Assembly (NCBI GenBank): GCA_019117125.1
Contig: DXAL01000004.1
Coordinates: forward strand, 1-40,923
Length of the DNA stretch: 40,923 nt
Origin: Candidatus Mediterraneibacter merdipullorum
GTDB lineage: Bacteria > Bacillota > Clostridia > Lachnospirales > Lachnospiraceae
Reading direction: 5' to 3'
Under the pieces are notes generated by a model. The model had not been told where the DNA came from, did not search any database, and was given only the letters and a program-made list of their open reading frames with translations. Position 1 is the stretch's first letter. Each line of letters starts with the position of its first letter. Positions 24,595-33,285 of this stretch are shown here, piece by piece. The position numbers were made by a program, and so were the translations under genes.

Positions 24595-25737
24595 TTACCA
24601 CCTGTGATTGATAAATTCATATGTCTCCCGCTCTGTTTGCAGTATCTCATCCACTGTGGGGGAGCTGATATTGGCGTGAGCCTCCATACAGGACTGTATG
24701 ATTTCCGGGATTTCCAGATAGCCGATCTTCCGGTCCAGGAAGAGCGCCACCGCCCTCTCGTTCGCCGCGTTAAAGACCGTGGGCAGGGAGCCGCCTTTCC
24801 TCCCCGCCTCGAGGGCGAGCTTCAGTCCGTAAAACGTCTCCATATCCGGCTTCTCAAATGTAATCTGAGCGAGCGTCCCGAAGTCCAGCCGGTCTCCGGG
24901 CAGATACCTGCGCTCCGGATAATAGAGCGCATACTGGATGGGCAGCTTCATATCCGGCGTGCCAAGCTGCGCGATGACCGCGCCGTCCTCGTATTCCACC
25001 ATGGAGTGGATGATGCTCTGGGGCTGCACCACAACCTGTATCTGGTCCACAGACACCCCGAACAGCCACTTTGCCTCGATGACTTCCAGCCCTTTATTGA
25101 CCATGGTGGAGGAATCGATGGTAATCTTGCGCCCCATCGCCCAGTTCGGGTGCTTCAGCGCGTCCTCCACCCGGATGTCCCGCAGCTCCTCCCGCTTCTT
25201 CCCGCGAAAAGGACCGCCGGACGCCGTCAGCAGAATCTTGTGCAGCGCCTTTCTCTGCCCGCCCTGGAGGGACTGGAAGATAGCGCTGTGCTCGCTGTCC
25301 ACCGGAAGGATGGATACATGATATTGTTCCGCAAGGGGCATGATGATATGCCCCGCCGTCACCAGTGTCTCTTTGTTCGCCAGAGCGATGTCCTTGCCCG
25401 CCCGGATGGCTTCGATGGTGGGAAGGATGCCGATCATGCCGACAATGGCGGTCACCAGCATTTCCGATTCTTCCTGGGCCGCCACGGCAAGGAGACCCTC
25501 CATGCCGGATGCCACTTCCACCTGCAGGTCGCGGATGCGGTTCTTAAGTTCCGCCGCCAGGTCTTCCTCCCACACTGCCGCCAGCTTCGGGGTAAATTCC
25601 CGTATCTGCCGCTCCAGCAGGTCGATGTTGCGCCCCGCCGCCAGGGCAGTCACCTCGATGTCCTTATTTGTCCTTACGATTTCCAGAGTCTGGGTGCCGA
25701 TGGAACCGGTGGAACCCAGGACCGCAATCTTCTTCAT
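24595..25737 (-). CDS. dxr: 1-deoxy-D-xylulose 5-phosphate reductoisomerase
   Basis: NADPH-dependent enzyme of the non-mevalonate isoprenoid pathway that forms 2-C-methylerythritol 4-phosphate. The ATG at 25737 gives MKKIAVLGSTGSIGTQT (380 residues), matching the family start, with GAGGA 6-8 bases upstream. An in-frame ATG five codons earlier is possible. Motifs include the NADPH loop GSTGSIG, ANKETLVTAG, LTASGGPF, and the loop NWAMGRKITIDSSTMVNKG with the metal- and substrate-binding residues. It feeds isoprenyl diphosphates to UppS, encoded two genes upstream. Confidence 0.97.
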   Translation of the reverse strand: MKKIAVLGSTGSIGTQTLEIVRTNKDIEVTALAAGRNIDLLERQIREFTPKLAAVWEEDLAAELKNRIRDLQVEVASGMEGLLAVAAQEESEMLVTAIVGMIGILPTIEAIRAGKDIALANKETLVTAGHIIMPLAEQYHVSILPVDSEHSAIFQSLQGGQRKALHKILLTASGGPFRGKKREELRDIRVEDALKHPNWAMGRKITIDSSTMVNKGLEVIEAKWLFGVSVDQIQVVVQPQSIIHSMVEYEDGAVIAQLGTPDMKLPIQYALYYPERRYLPGDRLDFGTLAQITFEKPDMETFYGLKLALEAGRKGGSLPTVFNAANERAVALFLDRKIGYLEIPEIIQSCMEAHANISSPTVDEILQTERETYEFINHRW

Positions 25738-25782
25738 CTGCATCTTCCTCATTTCTCAAGACTGTCTCCTGTCCCGTCCCTC

Positions 25783-25802
25783 TGCGGCAGCTTCCTGCCG
25801 CA
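25783..25802 (-). promoter_or_regulatory. Intercistronic hairpin between cdsA and dxr
   Basis: TGCGGCAG (25783-25790) and CTGCCGCA (25795-25802) form a perfect 8-bp stem with a 4-nt loop, GAAG on the mRNA strand. It lies between the cdsA stop and the dxr start and has no T tract. It may be an mRNA-stabilising or processing element. Confidence 0.5.
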
Positions 25803-25807
25803 TCCGT

Positions 25808-26620
25808 CTACAGAAGGACTGCAAGATAATATATGATGGGCGCGGTGAAAATGACACTGTCAAACCGGTCCAGTATGCCGCCGTGCCCGGGAATGAGCTT
25901 CCCGTAGTCTTTGATATTATGGTACCGCTTCACCGCAGACGCCGCCAAATCCCCGATCTGGGAGATGGCACCGCCGGCTGCGCCGATGATGGCATAAGTC
26001 GCCATATCCACCCCCGCATCCCCCCAGTGGTTGATGGCAAGGGCATAGAGCACGCCGATGAGCGCCGCTCCCACGATGCCGCCGATGCCGCCCTCCACGG
26101 ATTTCTTCGGGCTTAAGACCGGCGCCATCTTGTGCTTCCCGATGAGCATCCCCACGCAGTACGCGCAGGTGTCGCATCCCCAGGAACAGACGAACACGAG
26201 CCACACCGTGAAGACGCCGCCGGAGAGCAGCCTCGTCTGGTAGATGTAGGACAGCATCACCGCCACATAGAGCACGCCGAAAAATGCCGCGAAAATCTGC
26301 TGGGTGTTATAGTTCGGATAACCGAACACGAGCGCCGCCATCTCGCAGATGAGGAACGCCATGAACAGCATCATGAACCAGTCCAGCTTCTCTCCCGGAA
26401 GCTGGGGCGCAAAATACAAAAGCCCGTAGTAGGCCACCGCGGCAATGTATCCGATCACCCCCGGCGCCTTCTTCCCGATGCCGAACACCCGGTACAGTTC
26501 TGTCATGCCCACCAGGCTGATGGCAAGCAGGACAAGGAACAGCAGGTCCCCTCCTGCAATCAGGGTAATGAGCGCGATCACCATCAGCAGGATTCCGCTC
26601 AACAGTCGTGTTCTGAACAT
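25808..26620 (-). CDS. cdsA: Phosphatidate cytidylyltransferase
   Basis: Membrane enzyme that makes CDP-diacylglycerol from CTP and phosphatidic acid for phospholipid synthesis. The 270 residues have about eight membrane segments. The CdsA signature spans the C-terminal part: SVEGGIGG, then SQIGDLAASAVKRY and KDYGKLIPGHGGILDRFDS, with the conserved acidic residues. It starts 3 bases after uppS ends, so the two are co-translated. Confidence 0.97.
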   Translation of the reverse strand: MFRTRLLSGILLMVIALITLIAGGDLLFLVLLAISLVGMTELYRVFGIGKKAPGVIGYIAAVAYYGLLYFAPQLPGEKLDWFMMLFMAFLICEMAALVFGYPNYNTQQIFAAFFGVLYVAVMLSYIYQTRLLSGGVFTVWLVFVCSWGCDTCAYCVGMLIGKHKMAPVLSPKKSVEGGIGGIVGAALIGVLYALAINHWGDAGVDMATYAIIGAAGGAISQIGDLAASAVKRYHNIKDYGKLIPGHGGILDRFDSVIFTAPIIYYLAVLL

Positions 26621-26623
26621 ACG

Positions 26624-27340
26624 TCACGCCTCCTCTACTCCTCCGAATCTCCTGTGCCTGTGGTTGTATTCTTCCACCGCCTTTTCCAGCTCCTCTTTCG
26701 TGAAGTCCGGCCAGGGGACATCGGTAAAATAAAATTCCGAATAAGCCAGCTGCCAGAGCAGATAGTTGGACAGCCTCTGCTCTCCGCTCGTCCGTATCAT
26801 CAGGTCCGGGTCCGGGATGCCGTGGGTGTCGAGGTAGGACTCGAATACCCCTTCGTCGATGTCCTTTGCATCCAGCTTTCCCGCAGCACAGTCCGCCGCC
26901 ATCTTCCTCGCCGCCCGGGTCAGCTCGTCCCTGCTCCCGTAGTTGAGGGCGATGGTGAAGTTCAGGCCGCCGTTTCCGACCGTGGCTTCCTCCAGCTCCC
27001 GTATCCGGTTTTTGATATCCGCGTCCAGGGGCTCGATATCTCCGATGACGCGTATCTTCATGTCATTCTTTGCGGCGGTCTTAAGACACGTCTTCATGTA
27101 ATTGCGAAGGAGCGTCATCAGCGCCGCCACCTCGCCCTCGGGGCGGTTCCAGTTCTCTGTGGAGAAGGCATAGACCGTCAGGTATTTGATGCCCATGCGC
27201 CATGCTTCCTCACAGATGCGTTCTACATTTTTGCTTCCCTGGGCGTGCCCGTAATTGCGGGGCATGCCCTTCGCCTTCGCCCACCGTCCGTTGCCGTCCA
27301 GTATGATGGCGATATGCCGGGGTACTTTCCTCTTCTCCAT
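26624..27340 (-). CDS. uppS: Undecaprenyl diphosphate synthase (isoprenyl transferase)
   Basis: Cis-prenyltransferase that extends farnesyl diphosphate to the C55 carrier lipid used for peptidoglycan and surface glycans. The 238 residues include AIILDGNGRWAKAKG with the catalytic Asp15, HAQGSKNVE, YAFSTENWNRP, and the substrate-binding RTSGEQRLSNYLLWQ. The length is standard. Its product serves MraY and the sugar transferase encoded elsewhere in the window. Confidence 0.98.
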   Translation of the reverse strand: MEKRKVPRHIAIILDGNGRWAKAKGMPRNYGHAQGSKNVERICEEAWRMGIKYLTVYAFSTENWNRPEGEVAALMTLLRNYMKTCLKTAAKNDMKIRVIGDIEPLDADIKNRIRELEEATVGNGGLNFTIALNYGSRDELTRAARKMAADCAAGKLDAKDIDEGVFESYLDTHGIPDPDLMIRTSGEQRLSNYLLWQLAYSEFYFTDVPWPDFTKEELEKAVEEYNHRHRRFGGVEEA

Positions 27341-27355
27341 GCTTCTTCCTCTCCG

Positions 27356-27422
27356 GCAGACGGGACAGGGAAAACACTTGGAAAGGGGGCTTGCACTTCA
27401 AAGCCCCCTCTTTCCCGTCTGC
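27356..27422 (-). terminator. Nested hairpins between frr and uppS
   Basis: An outer stem GCAGACGGGA (27356-27365) / TCCCGTCTGC (27413-27422) encloses an inner stem GGGGGCTT (27385-27392) / AAGCCCCC (27401-27408). On the minus strand the inner stem is followed by CTTTCC only. This is a possible weak terminator, attenuator or processing site inside the operon. Confidence 0.5.
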
Positions 27423-27439
27423 TATAATATCTCTGCGGC

Positions 27440-27991
27440 TTACACCGTCATGATTTCTTTTGATTTCGCCTCGACCATCTTGTCTATCTTTGTGATATAT
27501 TTATCGGTGAGCTTCTGGAGCTCATCTTCCAGGTCCTTGATGCCGTCCTCGGAAATCTCCGTCCCTTTGAGCTTCTTGAACGCCACATTGCCGTCCCTGC
27601 GGATATTGCGGACAGCCACTTTCGCAGCCTCGCCCTTCTTCTTGACGTCTTTTGCCAGCTCTTTCCTCCGCTCCTCGGTAAGTTCCGGGAAGACGAGGCG
27701 GATGACGGAGCCGTCGTTGGTCGGGTTGATGCCGATATCCGATGTGAGGATTGCCTTCTCAATGGCTTTCAGCATGCTCTTCTCCCAGGGCTGTATCTGT
27801 ATCATCCTCGCCTCGGGAACCGACACGTTCGCCACCTGCTGGATGGGCGTCGGCGCTCCGTAGTAGTCTACGGCGAGCTTGTCCAGTACATGCGGGTTCG
27901 CACGTCCTGCGCGGATGGTCGCCAGTTCGCTGTCAAGGTTGTTGATTGTCTTCGTCATCTTTGCGTCATAAACTGCCACTTTCTCGTTCAT
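27440..27991 (-). CDS. frr: Ribosome recycling factor
   Basis: Splits post-termination ribosomes together with EF-G. The 183 residues have the family layout: a long three-helix bundle and a small beta domain. Typical segments are [17 protein letters not shown] near residue 22, [22 protein letters not shown], and [21 protein letters not shown]. It lies 12 bp downstream of pyrH, the usual partner. Confidence 0.98.
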   Translation of the reverse strand: MNEKVAVYDAKMTKTINNLDSELATIRAGRANPHVLDKLAVDYYGAPTPIQQVANVSVPEARMIQIQPWEKSMLKAIEKAILTSDIGINPTNDGSVIRLVFPELTEERRKELAKDVKKKGEAAKVAVRNIRRDGNVAFKKLKGTEISEDGIKDLEDELQKLTDKYITKIDKMVEAKSKEIMTV

Positions 27992-28003
27992 ACTGAAATC
28001 CTC

Positions 28004-28699
28004 CTACACTGTTACTTTCGTTCCGGTAAAATGTCCGCTCATCGTCTCCACGATGCTGTTGTCCTCATTGAGCCCGAATACGAGCATCGGCATCCTGTGC
28101 TCCATACAGAGGATGGACGCCGTCAAATCCACTGCCGCCAGCTTTTTGTCGATGACTTCCTGGATGGAGACTTCGTCGTACTTGACTGCCGCCGGGTTCA
28201 CCTTCGGGTCGCTGTCATAGATGCCGTCGATGGCTTTTGCCAGAAGCATGGCGTCCGCCTCAATCTCAATGGCCCTTAAGACCGCCCCCGTATCCGTCGA
28301 GAAATACGGATGTCCGGTGCCGCCCGCAAAGAAGATGACCTTTCCTTCTTCCAGCGCCGCCACCGCCGCGTCCTTGGAAAAGAGGGAGGTAAACGCCCCG
28401 CACACGAAAGGCGTGAACACTTCGGTCTTCATCCCCACATGGCGGAATATCTCGGATACATAGATGCAGTTCATCACCGTCGCCAGCATCCCGATCTGGT
28501 CCGCCTTTGTCCGGTCGATGGTCTCGCTTGTGCGGCCTCTCCAGAAATTGCCGCCGCCGGTCACGACCGCCACCTGGACGCCCTTGTCCGCGAGCTGCTT
28601 CACCTGCTTCGCGACGCCGATGCAGGTCGCCTCGTCAAATCCGGTCTTCTTTTCTCCTGCGAGGGCTTCCCCGCTCAGCTTTAACAGTACTCTTTTCAT
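28004..28699 (-). CDS. pyrH: Uridylate kinase (UMP kinase)
   Basis: Phosphorylates UMP to UDP for pyrimidine nucleotide synthesis. The ATG at 28699 gives 231 residues starting MKRVLLKLSGEALAG, with AAAGGAG just upstream; a longer in-frame extension is not needed. Family motifs are KLSGEAL, VVTGGGNFWRGR, DQIGMLATVMNC and FAGGTGHPYFSTDT. It is the first gene of a likely pyrH-frr-uppS-cdsA-dxr-rseP operon. rpsB and tsf, often upstream of pyrH, are replaced by a ClC gene. Confidence 0.98.
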   Translation of the reverse strand: MKRVLLKLSGEALAGEKKTGFDEATCIGVAKQVKQLADKGVQVAVVTGGGNFWRGRTSETIDRTKADQIGMLATVMNCIYVSEIFRHVGMKTEVFTPFVCGAFTSLFSKDAAVAALEEGKVIFFAGGTGHPYFSTDTGAVLRAIEIEADAMLLAKAIDGIYDSDPKVNPAAVKYDEVSIQEVIDKKLAAVDLTASILCMEHRMPMLVFGLNEDNSIVETMSGHFTGTKVTV

Positions 28700-28724
28700 A
28701 TGGTAAACTCCTTTGGTTTCTCTG

Positions 28725-30284
28725 CTAAAATGAAGTATAACATAAGTTTTCCAATTTGTCATGTATATATCCTGCATCCCGCTCGTCGGTCATCACCGTC
28801 AGCCGGTCTCCCGCCATGAGCTTCGTCTTCCCCCGGGGGATGAGCTCTTTCCCGTCCCGCTCCAGGGCGACCAGCAGGCAGTTCTTCGGCCAGTGTATCT
28901 CCATGACCGTGCGCCCTTCCAGGACTGAGCCGCTCATGATTACGAAATCGCTCAGCACCTTCTGCCCTTTCGCCCCTGTCTCGTTCCTCTTCCCTTCCAG
29001 GATGCGGTTCAGCAGGCTCTCGTAGATGGGCTCCGACCGGATAAGCGTGGCTGTGATATAAGCCGCCACCGAGACGATGGCAAGGGAGAGCATCTGGCTC
29101 ACCGAACCGGACATCTCAAAGAGCAGGATGATGCCGGTGAGGGGCGCCCGCACAATGGCAGTGAAAAATCCCGCCATGGCAAGCAGCACGAAGTTGTTCA
29201 CATAGACCGGGTCCATGCCGAAGAACGCAGTCCCCGCCATGGCGAACGCCCCGCCAGAGAGCGCGCCCAGGATGAGCAGCGGAAAAAAGATGCCGCCCGG
29301 CGCTCCCGACCCGAAGCTGACCGCCGAGAACAGAAATTTCACCACAAAGGTCACAAGGACAAGCCCCAGGACCATCTCGCCCCCGGTCAGGGACACGATA
29401 AGGTTCCCGCCGCTTCCGAGCACCGACGGCATGACCAGACCGAGGACTCCCGCTGTAAGGAAGGGAATCACCAGCCTCCCCGTCTCATTCAGAAACTTCG
29501 GCTTCTGGTAGAGCTTCTGCGCCCAGAGCATCACTTTATTGTAGAACGCCCCCAGAAATCCCAGCAGGACGCCGAGGAGGAGCAGCGCCCAGTAATAGTC
29601 CTGGGGCAGCACCTCCGCAAGACCGAACTGGAAGACCGGGTCCAGCCCCATGATGTGGGAGCAGATATAATCCGCCGTCACAGACGCCGTCATGACCGAG
29701 ATGAGGAGGCTCACGGAAAACCCTTTGTGTATCTCCTCCAGGGCAAACATGGTTCCCGCCAGGGGCGCGTGAAACGCCGCCGCCAGTCCCGCGCTGGCGC
29801 CGCAGGTCATGAGATACCGCTCCTCCGTCTTTCCCCGGTCCAGCAGACGGGAGACGCCCTGCCCGCCCATGGCGCCCAGCTGGATGGACGGACCTTCCCT
29901 GCCCAGGGAGAGCCCGCCAAACAGGCAGAGGAAGCCGCCGATGAACTTCGCCGGCAGCACTTTCCTCCAGTCCTGCTTTAATTTCCCGAGAATCTCCCCC
30001 TCCACCTGGGGGATGCCGCTTCCCGATATCATGGGCTCCCACTTCACCAGACGCCCCACCACCAGGGCGAGGAGCAAAAGCACCGCAAACCAGGCGGCAA
30101 TCCGCAGGGGATGTCCGCTGACGAATGCGAGGATTTGACCGAGCCAGTCAGACGCGTACGTCAGGGCGATGCGGTAGAGCATGACTATGAAGCCCGAGAC
30201 CGCCCCCACCAGCAGCCCCTCCCCGGTCAGGACGACCGGGAACTGCCGGATTCGTTTTATCGTATAGGATGTATCTTTCTTCAT
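28725..30284 (-). CDS. ClC-family chloride channel/antiporter with C-terminal TrkA-C domain
   Basis: Membrane chloride transporter, probably a Cl-/H+ antiporter. From the ATG at 30284 (519 residues; GGAGG 8 bases upstream) the ClC selectivity-filter motifs are GSGIP (88-92) and GREGP (128-132, gating Glu130). The glutamate pair at 183-184 (FALEEIHKG) matches the proton-pathway Glu of exchangers. About ten membrane segments follow. The last 90 residues resemble a TrkA-C/RCK_C ligand-binding domain. A longer reading to 30368 crosses a direct repeat and has no better start. It is divergent from aroB. Confidence 0.93.
   Translation of the reverse strand: MKKDTSYTIKRIRQFPVVLTGEGLLVGAVSGFIVMLYRIALTYASDWLGQILAFVSGHPLRIAAWFAVLLLLALVVGRLVKWEPMISGSGIPQVEGEILGKLKQDWRKVLPAKFIGGFLCLFGGLSLGREGPSIQLGAMGGQGVSRLLDRGKTEERYLMTCGASAGLAAAFHAPLAGTMFALEEIHKGFSVSLLISVMTASVTADYICSHIMGLDPVFQFGLAEVLPQDYYWALLLLGVLLGFLGAFYNKVMLWAQKLYQKPKFLNETGRLVIPFLTAGVLGLVMPSVLGSGGNLIVSLTGGEMVLGLVLVTFVVKFLFSAVSFGSGAPGGIFFPLLILGALSGGAFAMAGTAFFGMDPVYVNNFVLLAMAGFFTAIVRAPLTGIILLFEMSGSVSQMLSLAIVSVAAYITATLIRSEPIYESLLNRILEGKRNETGAKGQKVLSDFVIMSGSVLEGRTVMEIHWPKNCLLVALERDGKELIPRGKTKLMAGDRLTVMTDERDAGYIHDKLENLCYTSF
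28734..28762 (-). promoter_or_regulatory. Predicted promoter of the pyrH operon inside the ClC 3' end
   Basis: -35 ATGACA (28757-28762) and -10 TATACT (28734-28739) on the minus strand with a 17-bp spacer. They overlap the last codons of the ClC gene, which would let pyrH be transcribed independently. Confidence 0.6.
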
Positions 30285-30310
30285 CTGCCTTTCCTCCCTG
30301 CCTGCAGCCT

Positions 30311-30350
30311 CTGCCTGCGGACCGCGCCGTTTCTGCCTGCGGACTGCGCC
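30311..30350 (-). repeat. 18-bp direct repeat upstream of the ClC gene
   Basis: CTGCCTGCGGACCGCGCC (30311-30328) recurs with one change at 30333-30350, with a 4-nt spacer. It lies in the leader of the ClC gene between its start codon and the divergent aroB promoter. Function unknown. Confidence 0.6.
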
Positions 30351-30389
30351 CCTTATTGACATTCGCACGGTGATGTTTTATAGTTGCTC

Positions 30390-30417
30390 TTGATGATGCA
30401 GCATGCGTTTTTATTAT
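30390..30417 (+). promoter_or_regulatory. Predicted promoter of aroB
   Basis: -35 TTGATG (30390-30395) and -10 TATTAT (30412-30417) with a 16-bp spacer. The leader is about 40 nt, with CAGGAG before the aroB ATG. Confidence 0.5.
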
Positions 30418-30461
30418 AAAGGAAACTGCTGGAAAAGCAAGGACAACACAGGAGAAAACCA

Positions 30462-31541
30462 ATGAAACTGACAGTAAACTTAGGAAAAGATTCCTATCCC
30501 ATCTACATCGAAAACGGCATCCTCCAAAACGCCGGAGCATATATCCCGGACATTTTCCCGGGAAACAAAATCATGATTCTCTCGGACGACCGCGTGTACC
30601 CCCTGTACGGGCAGAAGCTGATGGACTCCCTTACGTCTCTCCCGGGACAGGCGTATGAGTGCCGCTCCCTCGTACTCCCCCACGGAGAGCCCACGAAGAG
30701 CTTCCAATCCCTTCCGGAAATCTACCGGGCGCTCCTGGATGCGAAGCTGACCCGGAGCGACCTTGTCATCGCCCTGGGCGGCGGCGTCATCGGCGACCTC
30801 GCCGGGTTCGCGGCGGCCAGCTATCTCCGGGGCATCCGGTTCGTCCAGATTCCCACCTCCCTGCTGGCGCAGGTGGACTCTTCCGTGGGCGGCAAGGTAG
30901 CGGTGGACCTGCCCCAGGGGAAAAATCTGGTGGGCGCCTTCTTCCAGCCGAAGCTGGTGCTCATCGACCCGGAAGTACTGGACACCCTCCCGGAACATTT
31001 CATCCGGGACGGCATGGGGGAAGTCATCAAATACGGCTGCATCAAAGACCCGGACTTATTCCACCGGCTGTGCTCCTGCTCCTCCTTTGCAGAGTTAAGG
31101 CCCGTTCTTCCGGAAATCATCGCCCGGTGCGTGGACATCAAGCGCATCGTGGTGGAGGCGGACCAGTTTGACACCGGAGAGCGGATGCTCTTAAATTTCG
31201 GGCACACACTGGCCCACACCATCGAGCAGTATTTCCACTACGAGCGGGAAAGCCACGGGGAAGCCGTGGGCATCGGCATGTACCAGCTCACAAAGATGGC
31301 AGAGGAAAAAGGACTCACCGCTCCCGGCTGCGCGGAGCAGATACGAAAAGCTCTGGAGATATACGGTCTCCCCACATCCTGCGGGCTGCCCCTCTCCCGG
31401 CTGACAGCCGCCATCTCCCTTGACAAGAAGAACCTGAACGGGCGGCTGAACCTGGTCCTCTTACACCGGATCGGGGACAGTTACGTGCATCCTTCCGACC
31501 TGTCCTTCTTCACGGACAGCGCGCCGGACAGGACCGTCTGA
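30462..31541 (+). CDS. aroB: 3-dehydroquinate synthase
   Basis: Second step of the shikimate pathway, converting DAHP to 3-dehydroquinate with NAD and zinc. The 359 residues show the NAD-binding GGGVIGDLAGFAA (106-118), PTSLLAQVDSSVGGKVAVD (131-149), and the zinc ligands Glu187 (GMGEVIK), His248 (NFGHTLAH) and His265 (ESHGEAVG). It stands alone, without other aro genes next to it, and is followed by a strong terminator. CAGGAG supports the ATG. Confidence 0.98.
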   Translation: MKLTVNLGKDSYPIYIENGILQNAGAYIPDIFPGNKIMILSDDRVYPLYGQKLMDSLTSLPGQAYECRSLVLPHGEPTKSFQSLPEIYRALLDAKLTRSDLVIALGGGVIGDLAGFAAASYLRGIRFVQIPTSLLAQVDSSVGGKVAVDLPQGKNLVGAFFQPKLVLIDPEVLDTLPEHFIRDGMGEVIKYGCIKDPDLFHRLCSCSSFAELRPVLPEIIARCVDIKRIVVEADQFDTGERMLLNFGHTLAHTIEQYFHYERESHGEAVGIGMYQLTKMAEEKGLTAPGCAEQIRKALEIYGLPTSCGLPLSRLTAAISLDKKNLNGRLNLVLLHRIGDSYVHPSDLSFFTDSAPDRTV

Positions 31542-31584
31542 CCGACAGGTCCGTTCTCCCGTATCTGACAAAAAACACGCTCTT

Positions 31585-31643
31585 ACGCAGGAAGGACTGT
31601 CCGGAGATTTCCATCCCGGACAGTCCTTCTGGCGTCTTTTCTT
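31585..31643 (+). terminator. Strong terminator after aroB (probably bidirectional)
   Basis: A perfect 14-bp stem GAAGGACTGTCCGG (31591-31604) / CCGGACAGTCCTTC (31616-31629) is extended by ACGC/GCGT outside. On the plus strand it is followed by TCTTTTCTT. On the minus strand a T6 run lies about 10 nt beyond the stem, so it may also end transcripts of the convergent LCP gene. Confidence 0.85.
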
Positions 31644-31705
31644 ATCTGCGGTTTTCTTTCTGTTATCTATGATTTTCTTTCCAAATATCTGTGTTATTTC
31701 ACGCT

Positions 31706-33262
31706 TTATTCCGCGCTCTGGGCTGCGGCGTCTCCGCCTGCTCCTGCCGTGCCGCCCCCGGCGCCTGCCGTACCGCCTCCGGCATCTCCGGAACCTGCGC
31801 CTGCGCCGCCGGTGCCGGATGCGTCTCCTCCGCCGGTGCTGCCGGTATCTCCTGTGCCTCCGCCGGAGCTGTTCCCGGTATTTCCGTCATCCGCTCCGCT
31901 TCCGCCGCTGTTCCCGGTATTCCCGGTGTCAGAACCGTTGTCCTGGCTGCCGCCATTTCCGGTCCCGCTGCCGTTCCCGCCGCCGTCAGTTCCGGAGCCG
32001 CCTCCCGTGCCGCTGGTGGCTCCGCTGCCGCTTCCGCCGTTATTCCAGGTGCCGTTCCAGTTTTGATTCCCGGTCCCGCCGGAATTGCTGTAGCTGGAAC
32101 TGCTGCCGGAATTTCCCGAACTGCCTGAGCTGCCCGAACCGCTTCCCGAACCGGAAGAGTCCGCCGCTCCTGCCGAGCCGACCTTACTGATGATATTGGC
32201 ATTCACCGTCTGCACCGTAGAGGACGGCGTGTAATCCTCTGTCCCGAACAGGAACTCATGGAGCTGTGACACATTGGACGTCAGGTCCTCCGGAATCACG
32301 ATGCTGCCCAGCCCGGACAGGGTATCCGTCGACTTGTCGATGGGGAATCCCATATTGTCGCCCAGCTGGTATTCGCTGTACGCCGCCGCATACCCCAGGA
32401 TTTCCTGCAGGGTAAAGCTGGTGGACACCTGGGGGAACACCTCATCGATAATCTTGTTGATGGTGCCCAGGTCCGCCTCCAGCGCTTTCTCAAACATCTT
32501 CTCTATCACAAGGCGCTGCCGCTCTGTCCGGGTAAAATCCCCGCCCGCTGTGGAACGGATGCGGGCATATGTCGTCGCCTGGGTGCCGTCCAGGAGCTGG
32601 GTGCCCGGTCCTGACAGCAGGTTGGCGCTCTTTCCCGCCGAGCGCGCTGTCTCCGGGATATATTTGTTGATGTATTTTACTTCCTCGTCCTTGACTTCTA
32701 TCTCCACGCCGCCCAGCAGGTCGATGGCGTCGGCGATGGCGCCGAAGTCCACGGTCACGTAATCTTCAATGTCCAGGTCCAGGTTCATGTTCAGCATGTT
32801 GATTGCCATGACCGGACCGCCGTAGCTGTACGCCGCATTGCACTTCTGATAGGTTCCCTCCGAGAGGTCCAGGATGGTGTCGCGGTAGACCGAGACCATC
32901 TTGATTTCCTTTGTCTCATTGTTCAGGCTCGCCACGATGATGCAGTCCGTCCGGTTCCCCTTCCCAAGGTTCCCGTCCCTGGAGTCCACGCCGAAGAGCG
33001 CGACATTCGTGTAGCCGTCTCCCAAATCCACTTCCGTATTCTTCCGGACTTCCTCGTTAATAATCAGGTCATCCGCCCGGATTTCCTGGGTATCGATCAT
33101 ATTCCACTTGGCGTAGACATACATCGCGCCCGCAGAGAGAAGGCAGATCAGGACGACTGCCACACAGAGCAGCGTCTTCTGCCAGACTTTCATCCTCGTG
33201 AACCAGTTTCCTCTTTTCCCAAGTACGCGCCTGCGCCCGCGTCTTCTTACGTTTCTTGCCAT
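31706..33262 (-). CDS. LytR-CpsA-Psr family protein with Gly/Ser/Asn-rich tail
   Basis: LCP phosphotransferases move undecaprenyl-linked glycopolymers (teichoic acid or capsule) to peptidoglycan. The 518 residues have a very basic start, a membrane helix at about 27-50 and an LCP domain from about 85 to 260. The conserved residues are FGVDSRDG, SVYRDT, LLGGVEI and YARIRSTAGGDFTRTERQR. After about residue 355 comes a low-complexity tail of some 160 residues of Gly, Ser, Thr, Asn, Asp and Ala, not usual for the family. The second ATG (33262) is used since AGGGG lies 6 bases before it. It is followed by a terminator and preceded by the sugar transferase gene. Confidence 0.93.
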   Translation of the reverse strand: MARNVRRRGRRRVLGKRGNWFTRMKVWQKTLLCVAVVLICLLSAGAMYVYAKWNMIDTQEIRADDLIINEEVRKNTEVDLGDGYTNVALFGVDSRDGNLGKGNRTDCIIVASLNNETKEIKMVSVYRDTILDLSEGTYQKCNAAYSYGGPVMAINMLNMNLDLDIEDYVTVDFGAIADAIDLLGGVEIEVKDEEVKYINKYIPETARSAGKSANLLSGPGTQLLDGTQATTYARIRSTAGGDFTRTERQRLVIEKMFEKALEADLGTINKIIDEVFPQVSTSFTLQEILGYAAAYSEYQLGDNMGFPIDKSTDTLSGLGSIVIPEDLTSNVSQLHEFLFGTEDYTPSSTVQTVNANIISKVGSAGAADSSGSGSGSGSSGSSGNSGSSSSYSNSGGTGNQNWNGTWNNGGSGSGATSGTGGGSGTDGGGNGSGTGNGGSQDNGSDTGNTGNSGGSGADDGNTGNSSGGGTGDTGSTGGGDASGTGGAGAGSGDAGGGTAGAGGGTAGAGGDAAAQSAE

Positions 33263-33285
33263 GTTCATCCCCTGTACGACTGTTT

